This document shows, piece by piece, positions 44,137-56,703 of a stretch of DNA of 64,000 nucleotides. Below the pieces are notes generated by a model. It saw nothing but the letters and a program-made list of their open reading frames with translations, ran no database searches and was not told the DNA's origin. Position 1 is the stretch's first letter. Each line of letters begins with the position of its first letter. This stretch comes from Hymenopellis radicata. Lineage: Eukaryota > Basidiomycota > Agaricomycetes > Agaricales > Physalacriaceae. The stretch covers positions 124,001 to 188,000 of the forward strand of contig JADNRX010000022.1 in the NCBI GenBank assembly GCA_015501595.1, in the 5' to 3' direction. Position numbers and translations under genes: made by a program.

Positions 44137-46143
44137 GATGGTGGTGGTAGGAGCCGAGAGGGAGGTGTCGTGGGAACTTGGTTGGTCCTTGCCTTCTGCG
44201 ATGACCGCAATGTCGCTTCACGGTCAATTCTTTCCGAGTACTTTCGAACTGCTCCTGAAGCAGTATTCCACTGCCTCCAGTTGTTGTTTCCACCACCACC
44301 AAGCGCTTCCAGTCGCCGTTCATTCGAAGGAAGGCCTATTCGCGTAAAGTGCTCAAAGGACCATTTGGAAATATTCTTCCGCCGGACAAAACAGAACAAG
44401 TTCTGGAATGAATGATAGGTGACGGCTCTTTCACAGTTTGTGAATATGACTCAAGACACCGAAAAGACGTAGTGCCATTTAGAAGGTGAAGAAGACACAA
44501 CGCAGAGTCGCCGTAAGAGCATTCGAAACGGACGGCTACTTTGATAACTGGGGCGTTTGATTATCTTGAGTAAGTACTGCCGAATAGTACTGCAAGAGCA
44601 GTCCGCTCCGAGTCCGTCAGGTCATGTCCAACGTGAGTATCCCATCTTCTCTCATTGAGTCGGTTTACGACACTAGGAATGCCGGCGAACCGAGGGCTGT
44701 CTCTTGAAATGCCTATCTAACTCTTACTAGCTTGATTCATCATCGACGTCAATTGCCCAAACGGACCTACAGTAAAACTGTTACGTGGATCTCATCTCTC
44801 TCTCTCGTCCGCTAATTGCCTAACTAGTGGCACTTCACGTCGCTACTTACTTACCTCGCGCTTGTCAGTATAAGCTGAATTTCCACCGACGTCTCTCGGC
44901 AATTCAACCACCGCGCTATTCAGAGCTTACTTGGCATGGGTGCAGCCGAATGTTCTCTGGAGCCAAGTTGGAGTTTGAGTCGACGGGCATCACGCAAAGT
45001 CCCCGTCATGTGCCGGTTGGAACTTGAAAGCTTCTGTGATTTGGACAGAGATCGTCTGTCTACGCGCGTACGACATCGCGTAGTTCGTTATTTCATATTA
45101 TCCTCAATGGAAGGGGGCTGTCGCGTCTCCCCTTGTGGTAAACCTCTTCTCTCACCGCCAACACCCCTGATGTCAAAGGAGAGAGAGAATCAGATTCCCC
45201 CATTCGCACGCTAGTCAAAAACATGTAGTACAGTCGGAACGCACCATCTCGACATGGGGCCCTCACAAGGTTCTCGCCAGGGTGCCCTCAAAGTTTCAAT
45301 TCTCGGACCCAAACAGGCATCTCGGGCCCAAGAAGGCTGCTGCACCATGCGGCGCCATCCACCTGGGCCTCTCAGCCGGGTCAGCCCAAACCTAATGCGT
45401 CCCCATCAACGCCCAATGGGGGTGCACTTGCCACAAGATCAGATCGCCCCTCCCCCTTGCCCTTCTCAGATCGTGAAGGTGTGGCGCAGGGTTTGAATTA
45501 GATTACCCGTTACGTGGCGCAGCACAGCGTCTGATTAGCAGAAGAGAGAGAGAGACAGATATCAGTCATTCTCGCCTCATCAGCTTGCCGGGTTTTGCGT
45601 GGACTGAATGCGATGCGATGTCTGATTCGTGCGGGCGTCCAGGGCGCGCGTGGTGGGGGACTTTGAGCGCGTCATGTCCACCCCGCAATCAGCGGCCTAA
45701 ATTTAGACGGCGTGGGTATGCATTCAGCTTCAAGAATGACTCGGAGAGCTGTTTGATGATGCCTATAGTAGAAAGTCGAATAACGGAGAATTCCATCCAT
45801 CATGGCGTGCGTGCACTTCTTCCGCCGCGACGCCGGGGTTGGCTTGTTTTCAATTGCATGAGAATAGTGCCTTGCTGCTGTACGAGAACGGTGAACAAAT
45901 GATCGCAAAAAGTGCGCATTTTCCCGAGCCATCTCAAGAATCTCCCAAGAATGAAATACAAAATACAAAAGCGATGCCTACACATTTCCGCCGTGAACTA
46001 TTATTACGATAGCGTACAGCTCAAGAATCCCCCAAGATATACACAGAAATGAAAAAAAGCGTGAACGATTACGATAGAATTACTATACAATCCAATAACA
46101 AGCTGTTGTGAAAGTTGAAACCGGGGAGAAAAGAAGAGAAGAA
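44137..46143. other. 2 kb without a recognised gene
   Basis: A GC-balanced spacer with short frames on both strands and a GA-rich run at 45541-45557. No domain, tRNA or repeat seen. Confidence 0.5.
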
Positions 46144-47710
46144 TCACGACACCAAGTAGTCGTAGTGCAGCGCCGGCTGAGCAAGAAAGTTGTTGGCATG
46201 GGTGATGCCATCCTGGAATTTGAGGGCGTCTTCTCTAACCGGCGGTCCGCTGATACGAGACCCGACCGGGGGCTTCACGTCTTCCTGGGGCTGCTGCCCG
46301 CTCCATCCCGCCAATGACGAGTAGCGCGACTGCTGAGTGCCAAATTGCTGATGATGAGAACTGCGCTGCCACTTGTGTGCCTGTGAGTGTAAAGCGTAAA
46401 AACGAGATCACAAAAAAAAGATGGGCGCCGCACCTCCGCGAACAAGTTGGGCGTGGCTGGGGGGATCTGTCTGAAGCGGTAGCAGATGTTGATGGGCGAT
46501 GCGTCTCGGATGCCGGGGGACCATTGCGGTGTGATGCACTGCAGGACGCGGTATTGCTTGATGTCTTCGTGATTATAGTTGATTCACGTTCGAAAACTCA
46601 CAGGAGAAAGAACCACTTACTGGGCTCATGCGAGAGCATGTTCCAAAATTGCGGACACAGGTTCGTCGTGTAAAACCAGCCCGTGCGCCCCGGCGGCGCG
46701 GCAGTCGGCAGCATCGTCGCCAGCTCCGAGTGGATGGGCTGGGAGAGCGTCTCGATGGACACCGAGAAGACGGTCTCGGTGTGCACTGGAAAAGGCGACC
46801 AGAACTGCACGGTGGAGTCGAAGGAAGAAAGATCGGCACAGCCGGGACAGCAATCGAGTGGAAGAGGCACAAGGTTGATGATGGTGTACAAGGGCGCCTC
46901 CTTCTGGAACCCGGCGAGCGCGATGGGACTGCGCAGCATCGCATTGGAGGCATCGGACTCGAGGTTGACCGTCACGAAGATATTGGCGTGAGCCACAGAC
47001 GGCAGCTGCTTGGGAACCTTGTTCGGAGATTGCTGTTTCTTGCGCTGCGTCTGCGCTGAGTCCATATCCCCATAGAGGGACTGCAGCCGCACCGACGGCG
47101 GAGATATCGATGGCGACGAGCCCGAGTACACGTCGGGGTCAGATTCATCGTCGCTCGGCGGCGCGATGAGTAGACGAACTAGGATATAGCGGTCAGCACG
47201 AATTTTAAAATATTATGGAGGCCATTTACTTACTCTCCTTCAGCCGGCAAGTATCCCGCAGTTGTTGGAGACGACTGCCCACCTGCTTTGGCGTTCGATA
47301 CTTGCCAGTTGTATTGTAAATGTAGTCTGAAATTATGCGGTTGCGCATTGGGAACCGCCCTCCACCCCTCTTGGATATATGTATCCTGCGAGAGTTCACC
47401 GAGGGTGTCGGGGGAACATATTTCCTAAGTCCTTCGTAGTAAAAGCTAAGATTGAATTTCCAATGGAGGTAGTAGAGGAAAGCGAAGTACCTTCGATGAG
47501 CGCGGCTTCACTACGACAAGGTCAGCTTGCGACATAGACTCTAAAGCTAGAACCATACAGCGCCGGCGACCAAACAGCTTCTCCCTCCTTGTCCCGTAGA
47601 GTCTTCCAAGACTTGCGTCCCGTGGCGGCCTGCTGTTCTTCATTGCGACGCTTTTCATCCTCGTCGGGGGCGTAAGAGAGCTCATCCACTGTCGAGCGGC
47701 CAGAAGACAT
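46144..47710 (-). CDS. TEA/ATTS-domain transcription factor (AbaA/TEC1-like)
   Basis: Six exons keep phase: 47710-47559, 47510-47491 (20 bases), 47431-47234, 47178-46621, 46564-46434 and 46380-46144, giving 431 residues. The TEA DNA-binding domain is at about 46-125: AVWSPALEAALIEGLRKYVPP, then GRFPMRNRIISDYIYNTTGKYRT, KQVGSRLQQLRDTC. The rest has a beta-rich middle (NIFVTVNLESDASNAML, QFWSPFPVHTETVFSV, WFYTTNLCPQFWN) like the protein-binding half of TEAD factors, and a Gln-rich tail. In fungi this family controls conidiation, filament formation or fruit-body development; the target in this organism is unknown. Confidence 0.92.
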
Positions 47711-49101
47711 TGCGAATGTGCGCCGATGTACTGATGAGGCGGCGAGGGCATTGTCGTGGACGGGGGCATGAGACCTGAAGAAGAAGTGGATCTATATAAT
47801 CTGAACTTACATGAGCCTGCCGAAATAGCCAAGAATCCGGGAATACCAGCTGCATGAGGGGTGCCGGTTCTTTTGATTGATCTACGTCGAAAATCGCAGG
47901 ACTGGATACAAACAAACCATTTCCGACACGTGAAGCTCATAAGGAAAGTTTGCCGACGACAGATAAACTCGCGTTCCTCGATTCCAATTTGGTGCGTGCT
48001 CTAATCTGCTACGCGGGTTGATGAGCCGCGACGTCTTGAAGATGAGATGGGAAGTAGAGGCTGACCTTGTTTGTGATGCGTCAGGACGAATTCTCTAGGC
48101 GCTTTGATCCAAAACTGGTCCGATAACCATCATCACCAGAAACAACCTAAATTCTTCAACTTTTCGGACTTCGGTTTGGGTGCCGGTTTCCATTTGCTGT
48201 GTTCCCTGAGTGTCACCGACACCAATGGCACGACTCGAGGGCGATTCGGGAGCGATTGCAGAGCCCGTTCATGCCTTGGCCACTAGCTCTTGCCACATTG
48301 GTCAAACTTCCCTTGTGATTGAATACTGCGCCTCGATGAACACCTCGTATTCAATCCCGTGAGCCCCATATAACGTTTTGACATGAGGAAAAGTAAGGCA
48401 TAAACACGAGACAGCACGCGTCATCACGTCCCTAGGCACGGAAACTAGTGTTTAGCACGTCAAAAACGGCCAAGTCTCCGGCGAATAAAAGCTCACCTTT
48501 TTTCAAAAGGCCAAATGAAAAAACGGGATGCGTTGATGCTCCGTTGCCAAGTTTAGAACTACACGTAACACGTGTAGAACACGCGTTTTGCGCCTTTTGA
48601 GGAAACATTGAACGCCCAGTTGAGGAGCTGGATAACAGCAACGAGTACTACCGCGCGAAGTCGTTAGGACACTGGAAATTTTTTCATATTGCCAAACACG
48701 GGGATGTCATCTTGGAAGCCAATACAAATCTCAACTTACATCAACTTCGATGTTTGGGTCGAGGATAGCCAATCCGAATGCATCTTCACATGGGATCCAC
48801 ACAGGATGCTCCGGCGACTTCAATGAAATCAGTATCAGGAAGATCAAAAGCCTTTTCTTCCTCCGAAACATAGCGTCCGATTTCCGAACGAAGCTCCAGA
48901 AACGTATGACATTCGAACTTGCACCCACGGATAGTCAGACGAAGGCGAAGAAGCACCACCGTGTAAACGGGACCTTGCTCCCTGCGGGTCGCAAGGAGAA
49001 GAGATCAGATCAGTCAAATCTCCCGTTGAATGTGCGATCATGTCGATGAGAACATGCGTATAATTCTCTTTTCAATACACAACGCCAAAGATATCTGTTT
49101 G
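47711..49101. other. Spacer with unassigned coding-like exon
   Basis: Between the TEA factor and the phosphatase. On the minus strand around 48790-48985 an open segment (TIRGCKFECHTFLELRSEIG, then DLPDTDFIEVAGASC) looks coding and follows an acceptor CCGCAG, but I could not build a gene or name a domain. Confidence 0.35.
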
Positions 49102-50835
49102 TCAGAAATCGGCCTCGCCACAGGTCGCGTTCCACGATTCGTCTCCCCACGTAATCGCGGTACTGAAAGTATTCGAAGCGACGAAGCTCTCCAACGAACA
49201 GGAACCGTAAAGACTATCCTCGTCGGAAGAGGCACAGGCCGGCAGGGGAAGCGGAGAATCGTTGAGAATGAGGCGAATTTGAGGACCCGTAAAACTGGAT
49301 ATTGAAACGAATAAACACAAAGTTGTCGGAGATCCACAGCACTTACGTCGACGAACAGTAAAACTTCTCCCAGATCATCTGGGCTGCAAATGGTACTTGC
49401 GTCGAGGTCCTGAAAGCTCGGTTAGCTCGGACGGGGCCTGTTGCAGACAGTGGCGGGTCATCCCTAAAAAATGTTCAAATCTGACAATACAAAGGGAAAG
49501 AAATATCTACTTTGCGAGCCCCAAAGCAGTCAAAGCCATATCGATAGTGGTATCATGACCAAATTCAAGATAAACGGCCTGAGAGTCGCCGGTGTCGTTA
49601 GAGAAACTAAATGAGTTATAAGAGCGAAACAAGGCGACGAGGACAAGAACAACGAACCGCTCAATAAGCTTGTTGACGAAAAGTGTTCCAAGCAGCGGTC
49701 CCATGTCGCCAGGAAGGTTGTAACCGAAGGCACCCGTCATGAGGATATCCAACTCATATCTGAAGATAACATCAGCTGAATCATACACAATGAGGGCGGA
49801 AGCATACTCAAAGTCGGCCAGTTCGTCCTCCGTAAACACATCGCACCATGGGGATACAGCATACGCCGCATAATCATAAGCGCAAGCGTACAAAGCCCCA
49901 TGAGTGTCGTTGTCGGTCAAATTAAGTCCTGGGACAAGACTATTGAGCCGCTCCGTTATCGTAGGGAGGTAAACAGTGCCCCAGGTGGTTACCGCCTTCA
50001 TACGAAGTAAGTAAATCGAGGTTGTCAATTAATGCAAAAAAAAACCAACATCACCGCCATAAGAATATTCCCAGTTGGCGCACGTATCCATGGGGGTAAT
50101 CCATGAAATCGTGACTTCGTCTTCCGGGATAGTACTAAAGATAGAGTCCTGAAGAGTTGCCCAATCTCGACCAAAGTAGCCGGCCGCAAACCACTGAGCT
50201 GATTCGACAACCTGGGACGGTTTAAGAGCTTGTCGAAGAAGGTAGACATATACAACTTACACGGTCCTGAAGCCCTGCAAGAACCGTCGTCGCCTCGAGG
50301 TCTGGATATCTAAGTCGGAAACTTTGTGACGAGATGAGAAGCAATGAGCAATGATTCTAACAGCGGCGCAAACACCCAACCTCACTCCGTGGTTGAACAG
50401 CTGATTCCGTCCTGGTGCAGTCAAGTTATCGTGTCCGAGAGTCGTCTCGTAGCCGTGCTTCAGGAAGGACATGCTCTCAGGAAGGTCGGCACTAGCAATG
50501 TAGTCGGATGACGCGCTCAGTTTCTCTGTGAGATTCGTGATATAGACGAGTTCCGACGTCAACGGCCAGCGACTGCCATGTCGGCCCATCTATCAATATT
50601 CAGCAACCAAAAATGGCGTCTTTATAAACAAAACGCATACCAGCATAACTTGGTCGACCGTGCAGTCACTCGGGAGCGTCTCGCTGACGCCACGGGGAAC
50701 CGGGGCTTTGTGGTATGGGGAGAGATTTCCGAGCCAGTTGTACTTGTCGTCTGCGGTCGACCCGCCATGCGGATGATGCTTGCCCTTGGCCGCTACGGCT
50801 GCAGACAGCGCCAACAAGGATGTCAGGAACAGCAT
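49102..50835 (-). CDS. Secreted histidine acid phosphatase (phytase-like)
   Basis: Starts at ATG 50835 with a signal peptide MLFLTSLLALSAAVAAKG. Eight or so exons include 50835-50641, 50589-50381, 50309-50261 and 50211-50050. The catalytic RHGSRWP motif is at about 68-74, right after the first intron. Later come SAQWFAAGYFGRDW, ITPMDTCANWEY, the FGYNLPGDMGPLLGTLFVNKL region, the proton-donor motif YLEFGHDTTID, and C-terminal IRLILNDSPLPL and SFVASNTFSTAI. N-glycosylation sites (NLT, NDT) fit secretion. Family members release phosphate from phytate or other esters. The intron after YSYGGD uses donor GTTGGT, which keeps the frame. Confidence 0.9.
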
Positions 50836-52408
50836 GCTCAGAGAAGGCGACAGCAGAAGGATGCCCCAGGGATGCCCTTGATTATATACGAGATTGGGGC
50901 GCGCTGTTCCATGTGGTACCTCGTGGTGGACGTCCCGGCTTCGTCTGCCTTCTAATACCGCCCTGGCGCTATCATATGGCGTCCACAATTATCATGAAGG
51001 ATCCACGAGTCGCGCCCGTAAACGTTATCGATCGCGGCATGATGGGTAGAGGAAAGGAAATGTGGCACAGCCACAAGTGGGAAGCTTGGTTATAAAAACA
51101 AGACTTGGCTTCGCTTCGCTACGCCCCGATTTACTGGCACTAGGAGCATTGACTTCGCTTCGCTCTGTTCCAGCAGGACTTTTTTATCGTGTCGAGAAGT
51201 CTAAGAGCTTAGAGGATACGCGAGGACACATTCAACTTAGAAGTACAGTACTTTGTCCTACTTTAACCAATGGCAATATGTAGACCGGGACAAAAAGAAA
51301 TCTGGAAAACATTCAGCGAGTTCTCCAAGAAGAACCCAATCATACCTGGGCCAAGCCTCAGAAACTTACTGACCTCAACCCTCTGGTCATACAACGAGAA
51401 GGAGGAGAACCGGCATTGCGACCGGAAAGGAATCGGTTCATACACGCGATGAGCGAGACTCAACCGCGAGATGACCGATTGATCTGAGTGAAAGTGCCCA
51501 TGCCGCGGGGAAAATGTGGTCGGTGTAAACCAACGCGTCCACCATTGGACGGGGGGCATTCGGGCCGTGGATGACGTGGGTCCTCTGGTTAGACATGTCG
51601 GGTCGGCGAAACATCAACTGTCGAAAGGTAGGTAAAAGTCAACCCAGGCAGCTTTGTACTGCGCGTGAAAGACGGCGTGTCGCGGACAGCACAGTTGCAG
51701 GCAGCGGTTGAGAGAGGAGCCACGGGCCATTTCGAGCGGTGAAAGGAAGGATGTAGAGAGGAATCAGCATTTTGGGGATTTCGGACCGAGGACGATGATA
51801 ACAAACAGAGGACAACGAAATGGTGTAGTTTCGTTAATATATGTGTTATCTGTAAAGGCTGGTTACTAGATACTAGATACGCAAACTGCAGTAGTTACAC
51901 TTTCAATGCATACATTCACTCGTAGGGCCCGCGGCCGACGCATCAGGGCACAAATAGCTGAAATAGGTGGTAAAGATGATTCCGACTAGACTACTTGAGA
52001 GTCGGACTTTGGCCCATGATAATCGGTGTGAAGTGACCAGAACTACAAGATCCTGTGCCTCTCCTTGTCGCGAAGTCGTCTATTCTAGGCCGGAGGGCGT
52101 TGGGTGACGGCGACGACGGTGGTTGAGGAGTAAGAAGCCAAGAAAGGTATCCAGGCGGGTAACGGAATTCAATGTTCACAACCTCAAATTCTATCGTTAG
52201 CGTTGCTCCGTCTTGCTGGGAAACTCGCCATGTATCAATGTCCGATTCATTTCAAGATGCATCTTGCAGCAAGATGAGTTGTGGGATCACGGAGAGCCGT
52301 GCGTTATAGCCGTCATCTTGCATTCCTCATTATTCTACAGACCGACCCATAAAGAAGGACCAATCTCGACGACTACGATATCACGGCGCCCACATGGGAA
52401 TGACAAAG
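50836..52408. other. Spacer, one unassigned minus-strand coding-like segment
   Basis: No recognised gene. On the minus strand about 52250-51991 a frame (DIDTWRVSQQDGATLTIEFE, then PPGYLSWLLTPQPPSSPSPN, ending GQSPTLK) has coding character but no known domain or start. Confidence 0.35.
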
Positions 52409-53299
52409 CTAGTTTTCGATAATGCAATTCGCCTCGTCAGATATAGCATCCATAAAGTCAAGAATCTGAATCGCTTATCAACAATAGACAAAGTCAACGG
52501 ATCTGTAGTACTAACAAGTTTATGTCGCTTCTGTCCCATGATACGACCCGGTTCTGTCTTGAGTCGCTCATGTATATGGATCAGCTTATCTGAAAAGTGC
52601 TGTACGGCGGAAACAGGGAGGAGAGGATCTTTGGGAGGAGTGTGAAGAGGACTATTGCACGTTTTAGAACAGTAGATCTCATATAAAGGTAAGCCTTACT
52701 TGTTCGTAGACGACGTGTATGCCGCACATCTCATAACACCAAAAGCGCCTATGGCATCCAACCGGTCGGCATCCTGTACACAATGCAATTCGATGCATTC
52801 ATCGTGCCACTGACCCCACTCTCCAGAGGCACGGCGTTTCTTCTCGGTGCTCCAAGAGACGTTGTCGATGATCTGCGTAATTTGACGCGCCCGCCCGTCT
52901 TTGATGATGTCCACGCTCCTTCCCTTGGTCCAGATTTCAAAGTATGGCAGAAAAACGCGTATGGATCCGCCGCTAGTTCGGTAGAGACATATTTCTTATC
53001 GAGAACGTCGTGTAGCAGGGCAGCTACACTCGACTTTAGATTCAGATCATCGAATTGCAAGATGGAACGCACCCAGTTCAACGACGAGGAGATCCGGCAT
53101 TGTTGGGAGCGCGTTAGCGAGCGCCAGCGCTGTTTTTCGGACACGTTGGACTGCATGTGGATCAGTGTTGTAGACCTGAAAATATGTCGAGTAGCTCACC
53201 GTGGTAGCGGTCATGCGACGGGTCGTAGCGCGCCATCGTTTTGACCATCAGCGCCTCCGCCGCGTCAACTACGGCCTTTTCGTCTGCTGTTGGGTACAT
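52409..53299 (-). CDS. HD-domain phosphohydrolase
   Basis: Starts MYPTADEKAVVDAAEALMV. The first intron (49 bases) joins ARYDPSHDRYH to VQRVRKTALALANALPTMPDLLVVEL, and the second joins it to AALLHDVLDKKYVS (the HD motif). Then VDIIKDGRARQITQIIDNVSW, WGQWHDECIELHCVQDADRLDAIGA and, after an intron, IHERLKTEPGRIMGQKRHKL, ending DAISDEANCIIEN. The conserved H...HD...D set fits a metal-dependent phosphohydrolase of nucleotides or related compounds; substrate unknown. Around 52930-52970 the frame is kept only by a 38-base intron with donor GTTTTT; otherwise one T is missing from a T run. Confidence 0.82.
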
Positions 53300-53645
53300 C
53301 ATGGTGGTATGAGTCAAAGAAGATCCCTTTCATGTTGGACGATATGGACGCGACTTGATGGTATGAATCAGTTCGGAACCGCCTTTGCTAGGCGGATAAA
53401 TGCGCCACACTGTGAATTGCCTTGAACAGGACGTGGTTGAGTTCAAGTTGAGTTCTTCGCTGATTCAAAAATTCTTTTTGGGAAAGGATATGTTTGTGCT
53501 TGTTATTCATCGATCGCGACTTGACTTTGGACTTCCATCATCGCCGCGTACAAACATTTTCCCTGCTTTTTGGATTATCCTAAAGGTATTTTACGAACTT
53601 ATTCAGCGTCTATTAATGACCAAGCACTGCTTTGCATAGACACCA

Positions 53646-54904
53646 ATGCAGGAAACGAGTACCTTGGAACTTCATCCATTCGGCGATCTACCTGTGGATA
53701 TTGCGCGCATTATCTTCGAAATCGCTGCTTCGCTCATCCCGACCGACAGCGGTAAAGTTATGCTTGGTCTCGAAGACTGTTTCCCGATGGTGAGCAACCA
53801 TTCCTCAGTGTTTTAGTAGTCTTAATGGGGATGTTTGCAGGATAGAGCCCACGTTATATCGCACAGTCGTCCTTCTTCGCGAGCGGAATATCATGGCGTT
53901 TGCAAGAGCTATGAAATATCCAAATGATCCCCCTTTCTTCGCCTCGAACGTAAAAACCGTCTGCTTCGGGAACATGCTCAGCGGGGGAACTCTTCTGACT
54001 GATCTCTCAAAACGCCTGATTCACTGAGCCTCATATCTTCCACGTGTACCGGCATCGAGAGACTGGGCTATGGAGTTACAACACACGCTGCACACACCCA
54101 CTTTTAGAGGCTGCGGTCTTCGCTGACTGCAAGCACAAAGTTCCCTCATCTTACCCACTTGTCGATGCTCGATTTCGACGCCCATTCCCTCCTCGCCATC
54201 TCCCTCCGCAAATAACCCATCTCCATCTGCATTGTTATGATGCGAGAAGACACATCTTACAGATTGACTGGGTAACCCTCTTCAGCCGATGTACTCGTCT
54301 CACGCATCTTGTCTTATCTGGACATGCGTTAAATCTCAGTTTCGCTCTATATCTAGATCTATATCACGCTCTGATTCACGGTGACGATACCCAACTCTAA
54401 TTGTTAGGCGGCCTCCATTTTTTGCAAGTGTTGCAGCCAATGATCTCATGCTTGCCCGCTACACTTACGACGCTTGTCATCAGTGTGGACCCCGCGGCAT
54501 ATCTTTTCACCATGCTACCACAGGCGAGGAGTCTCGTTAAACAAATCCTTGACCGTGACGAACGCATTCTGATGATTTCCCCACGAAGTGCTTACCGTGG
54601 TCTCATTGACGGGCTTTACTGCTGTGAAGGGGATAACGTCTTCACTTACGGGCCGCACTGGGAGCATAATAGACAGGAAGACGACATTTGGGAGCTTGCT
54701 GAAAGATGTAGTGCCTCTAGAAAGAGAGTTCGATGTACGTCTCAATTCCTTGCAAGATTGTTTCGCTCACCTAAGAATTCCAAGATGGCGTCTAATTATG
54801 AACCCCACTGTCATTCCAGTCGGACATCGCTAGCTCCAATGTATCCTCATCATTATCATGCCTCAACCTGGCAATGGCATCGTGAATACGAAGGTAATAA
54901 TTAA
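53646..54904 (+). pseudogene. F-box/LRR-like protein, broken
   Basis: The N-terminus FGDLPVDIARIIFEIAA and VKLCLVSKTVSRW, then (after an intron) IEPTLYRTVVLLRERNIMAFARAMK, match the F-box-like opening of Agaricomycete F-box proteins. Leucine-rich pieces follow (CTGIERLGYG, FPHLTHLSMLDFD, ITHLHLHCYDA, RLTHLVLSGHA). The frame is broken by one extra base near 53725, a missing base near 54012, a shift near 54210, and a stop (TAA, 54398-54400) in an otherwise open frame that continues to 54904. Non-functional unless the assembly is wrong at several points. Confidence 0.75.
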
Positions 54905-55078
54905 CAGGGGTGTAGTTTCGGGCGGTCAAGTTGACTCTTGAGTGCACCCTCACGCAAAAAACTCGATCTCTTATTTCACGCTTGCCCTCAGTTGCAATCC
55001 TTCCATGCGCGCTCAGTTGCTCGCGACGCGACTCTTATCTTCCGAAGCGCATTATTCGCATTGTGACAAAGTCGCCAC
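54905..55078. other. Short spacer
   Basis: Nothing recognised. Confidence 0.4.
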
Positions 55079-55440
55079 GTGTCATGTTTATCGATTGTTC
55101 AGTGGGCAACGGCTATCTGGTTCGTGTTTGTGACTCCCACCGCCGAGCTTGGGTGTGTTCTACTTCGGAGAATGATAGAACTAAATGAGGGCAAGGACAG
55201 ATGCCATCGTGCTTCGTTTATTCTCTATAGGTTGCTGGCGACGCTTGCTTTGGCTCTGTTCATCGCGTCTACTATATCAGAACAGTTTTCCCGTCCTACA
55301 GTGTCACGTCCTAGGAACGCGTGGATACTTTGCAAGGCATCTGTCATGCTCCGCCGTTCGGGAAAGGCGTTGTTCATTTGCTTTTACTACTGTCTTCAAG
55401 GTCTCACATTGAATGCCAGCCTCGTCTCTGCACATGCATC
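55079..55440 (+). pseudogene. Partial copy of multi-pass membrane protein gene
   Basis: The segment resembles 60945-61310 (VQWATAIWFVFVTPTAELG, ASFILYRLLATLALALFIAS, ASVMLRRSGKALFICF). Only this internal part, two or three helices, is present. At two places (VFVTPTAELG and LRRSGKALFICF) it keeps the frame that the longer copy has lost, so it split off before those mutations. Confidence 0.75.
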
Positions 55441-56703
55441 TCTATTCTTGGCCAATACGTACTCCGGACGACTATTTCAAGCAGCTCGCTGTTGTGGCGC
55501 CACATCTCATTTCGGAAGCCTCACCTGTCAGGGACTCACCACGACCGGGATACGTTCTCGTGGCATGTGTAATCTTCGTGTCCTTTGCTTGCGCACCGCA
55601 TAATATCTGTCGTATGGACTATGGGACTACTGTGCCTATGACTTAGACTTTACGCATTTCGTGAAGTGGTGACACACTCCGCCGACATCACTACTGGTCG
55701 AGCCGACTCCCAGAGTGCGCTTCCTGTCATTTTGACGTCGCTGCCGGCGAAGCTGTCCTGTCTGCGCTTTCTGTCGCCACTTTAGGCATCGCGGGAGATG
55801 CACTCATGATCAATGTTGTCGGACTAAAATGTTGAGAATGTTGTCCATCATGTTTCCTCCACGAGGCTTCTCCGCCCTCTTCCCGGACCTCCCAGAAGTT
55901 GGCAAGTACTCGGGAGTCGTTCGCAAGTCATTCACAGGTTAGTATCAGGACCTCAGGCTCCAGATCAAGTGGGAGAAGACTGTTGAGAAGGTGTGGCAGC
56001 TTTTGCATATCATTCGCTGAAGTTTCGCTTACTTTATTAGCATGGGGGTTACAGGTTGAAGTGATCGAAGTTTCTTCATGTTTAGACAAAAATAAGCGCC
56101 ATGTTCAAAAGTTTTTTTGCCTCGTACGGTCGTTGTACCCCAAAATGACCTTGCTCAGTTCAAGAATCAACTGATATCGTAGTACGGTCCTACTGTGCCA
56201 CGCTGTAGGCCTAGGGGCAGGTTAAACTACGCACTATCCATCCATCTATCCATCTTACGGAAGTGACCCGAACCTGCTACTAAAATTGAGGGACTCCGAC
56301 GAACCCTCTATCATGAGGGTGCTGATCTACGCGACTCCTCACCCGAACACCAGTCCCTTCTATCGCCGACACTTGTTTTATGTTGCGCTGGTTGTGTGAA
56401 CTCTGTCGACTGTTAGGACGGAGCCACAGATGTTTACCCAAATGAAGGGCAAACTCAAATTTAAACTCAGCTATGAAATGAAGCTCGTTTTTGCGCGCAG
56501 GTGTAGTAACGTAACGGTACACTGACTTTCAACCTACCTTCCACCGTGACGTGGTTGGCTCAGTCGCGATTGCTCAACCAATTCAACAAATCAGGTAGAT
56601 CTTTGGTATCAATACTGAATTGATATAATTAGAACCACAGCACTAGCTGCACGGGAGAAACGTGTCTTCTCATATTTTAGCATACAACCATCTTGCACTC
56701 AGA
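55441..56703. other. Spacer, no recognised gene
   Basis: Short frames only; possible 5' region of the next gene after about 56600. Confidence 0.45.

Noticed and set aside
49990..50060. Apparent frameshift in the histidine acid phosphatase after YSYG
   Set aside because: Using donor GTTGGT after GGD keeps the phase and gives the expected spacing, so the gene looks intact.
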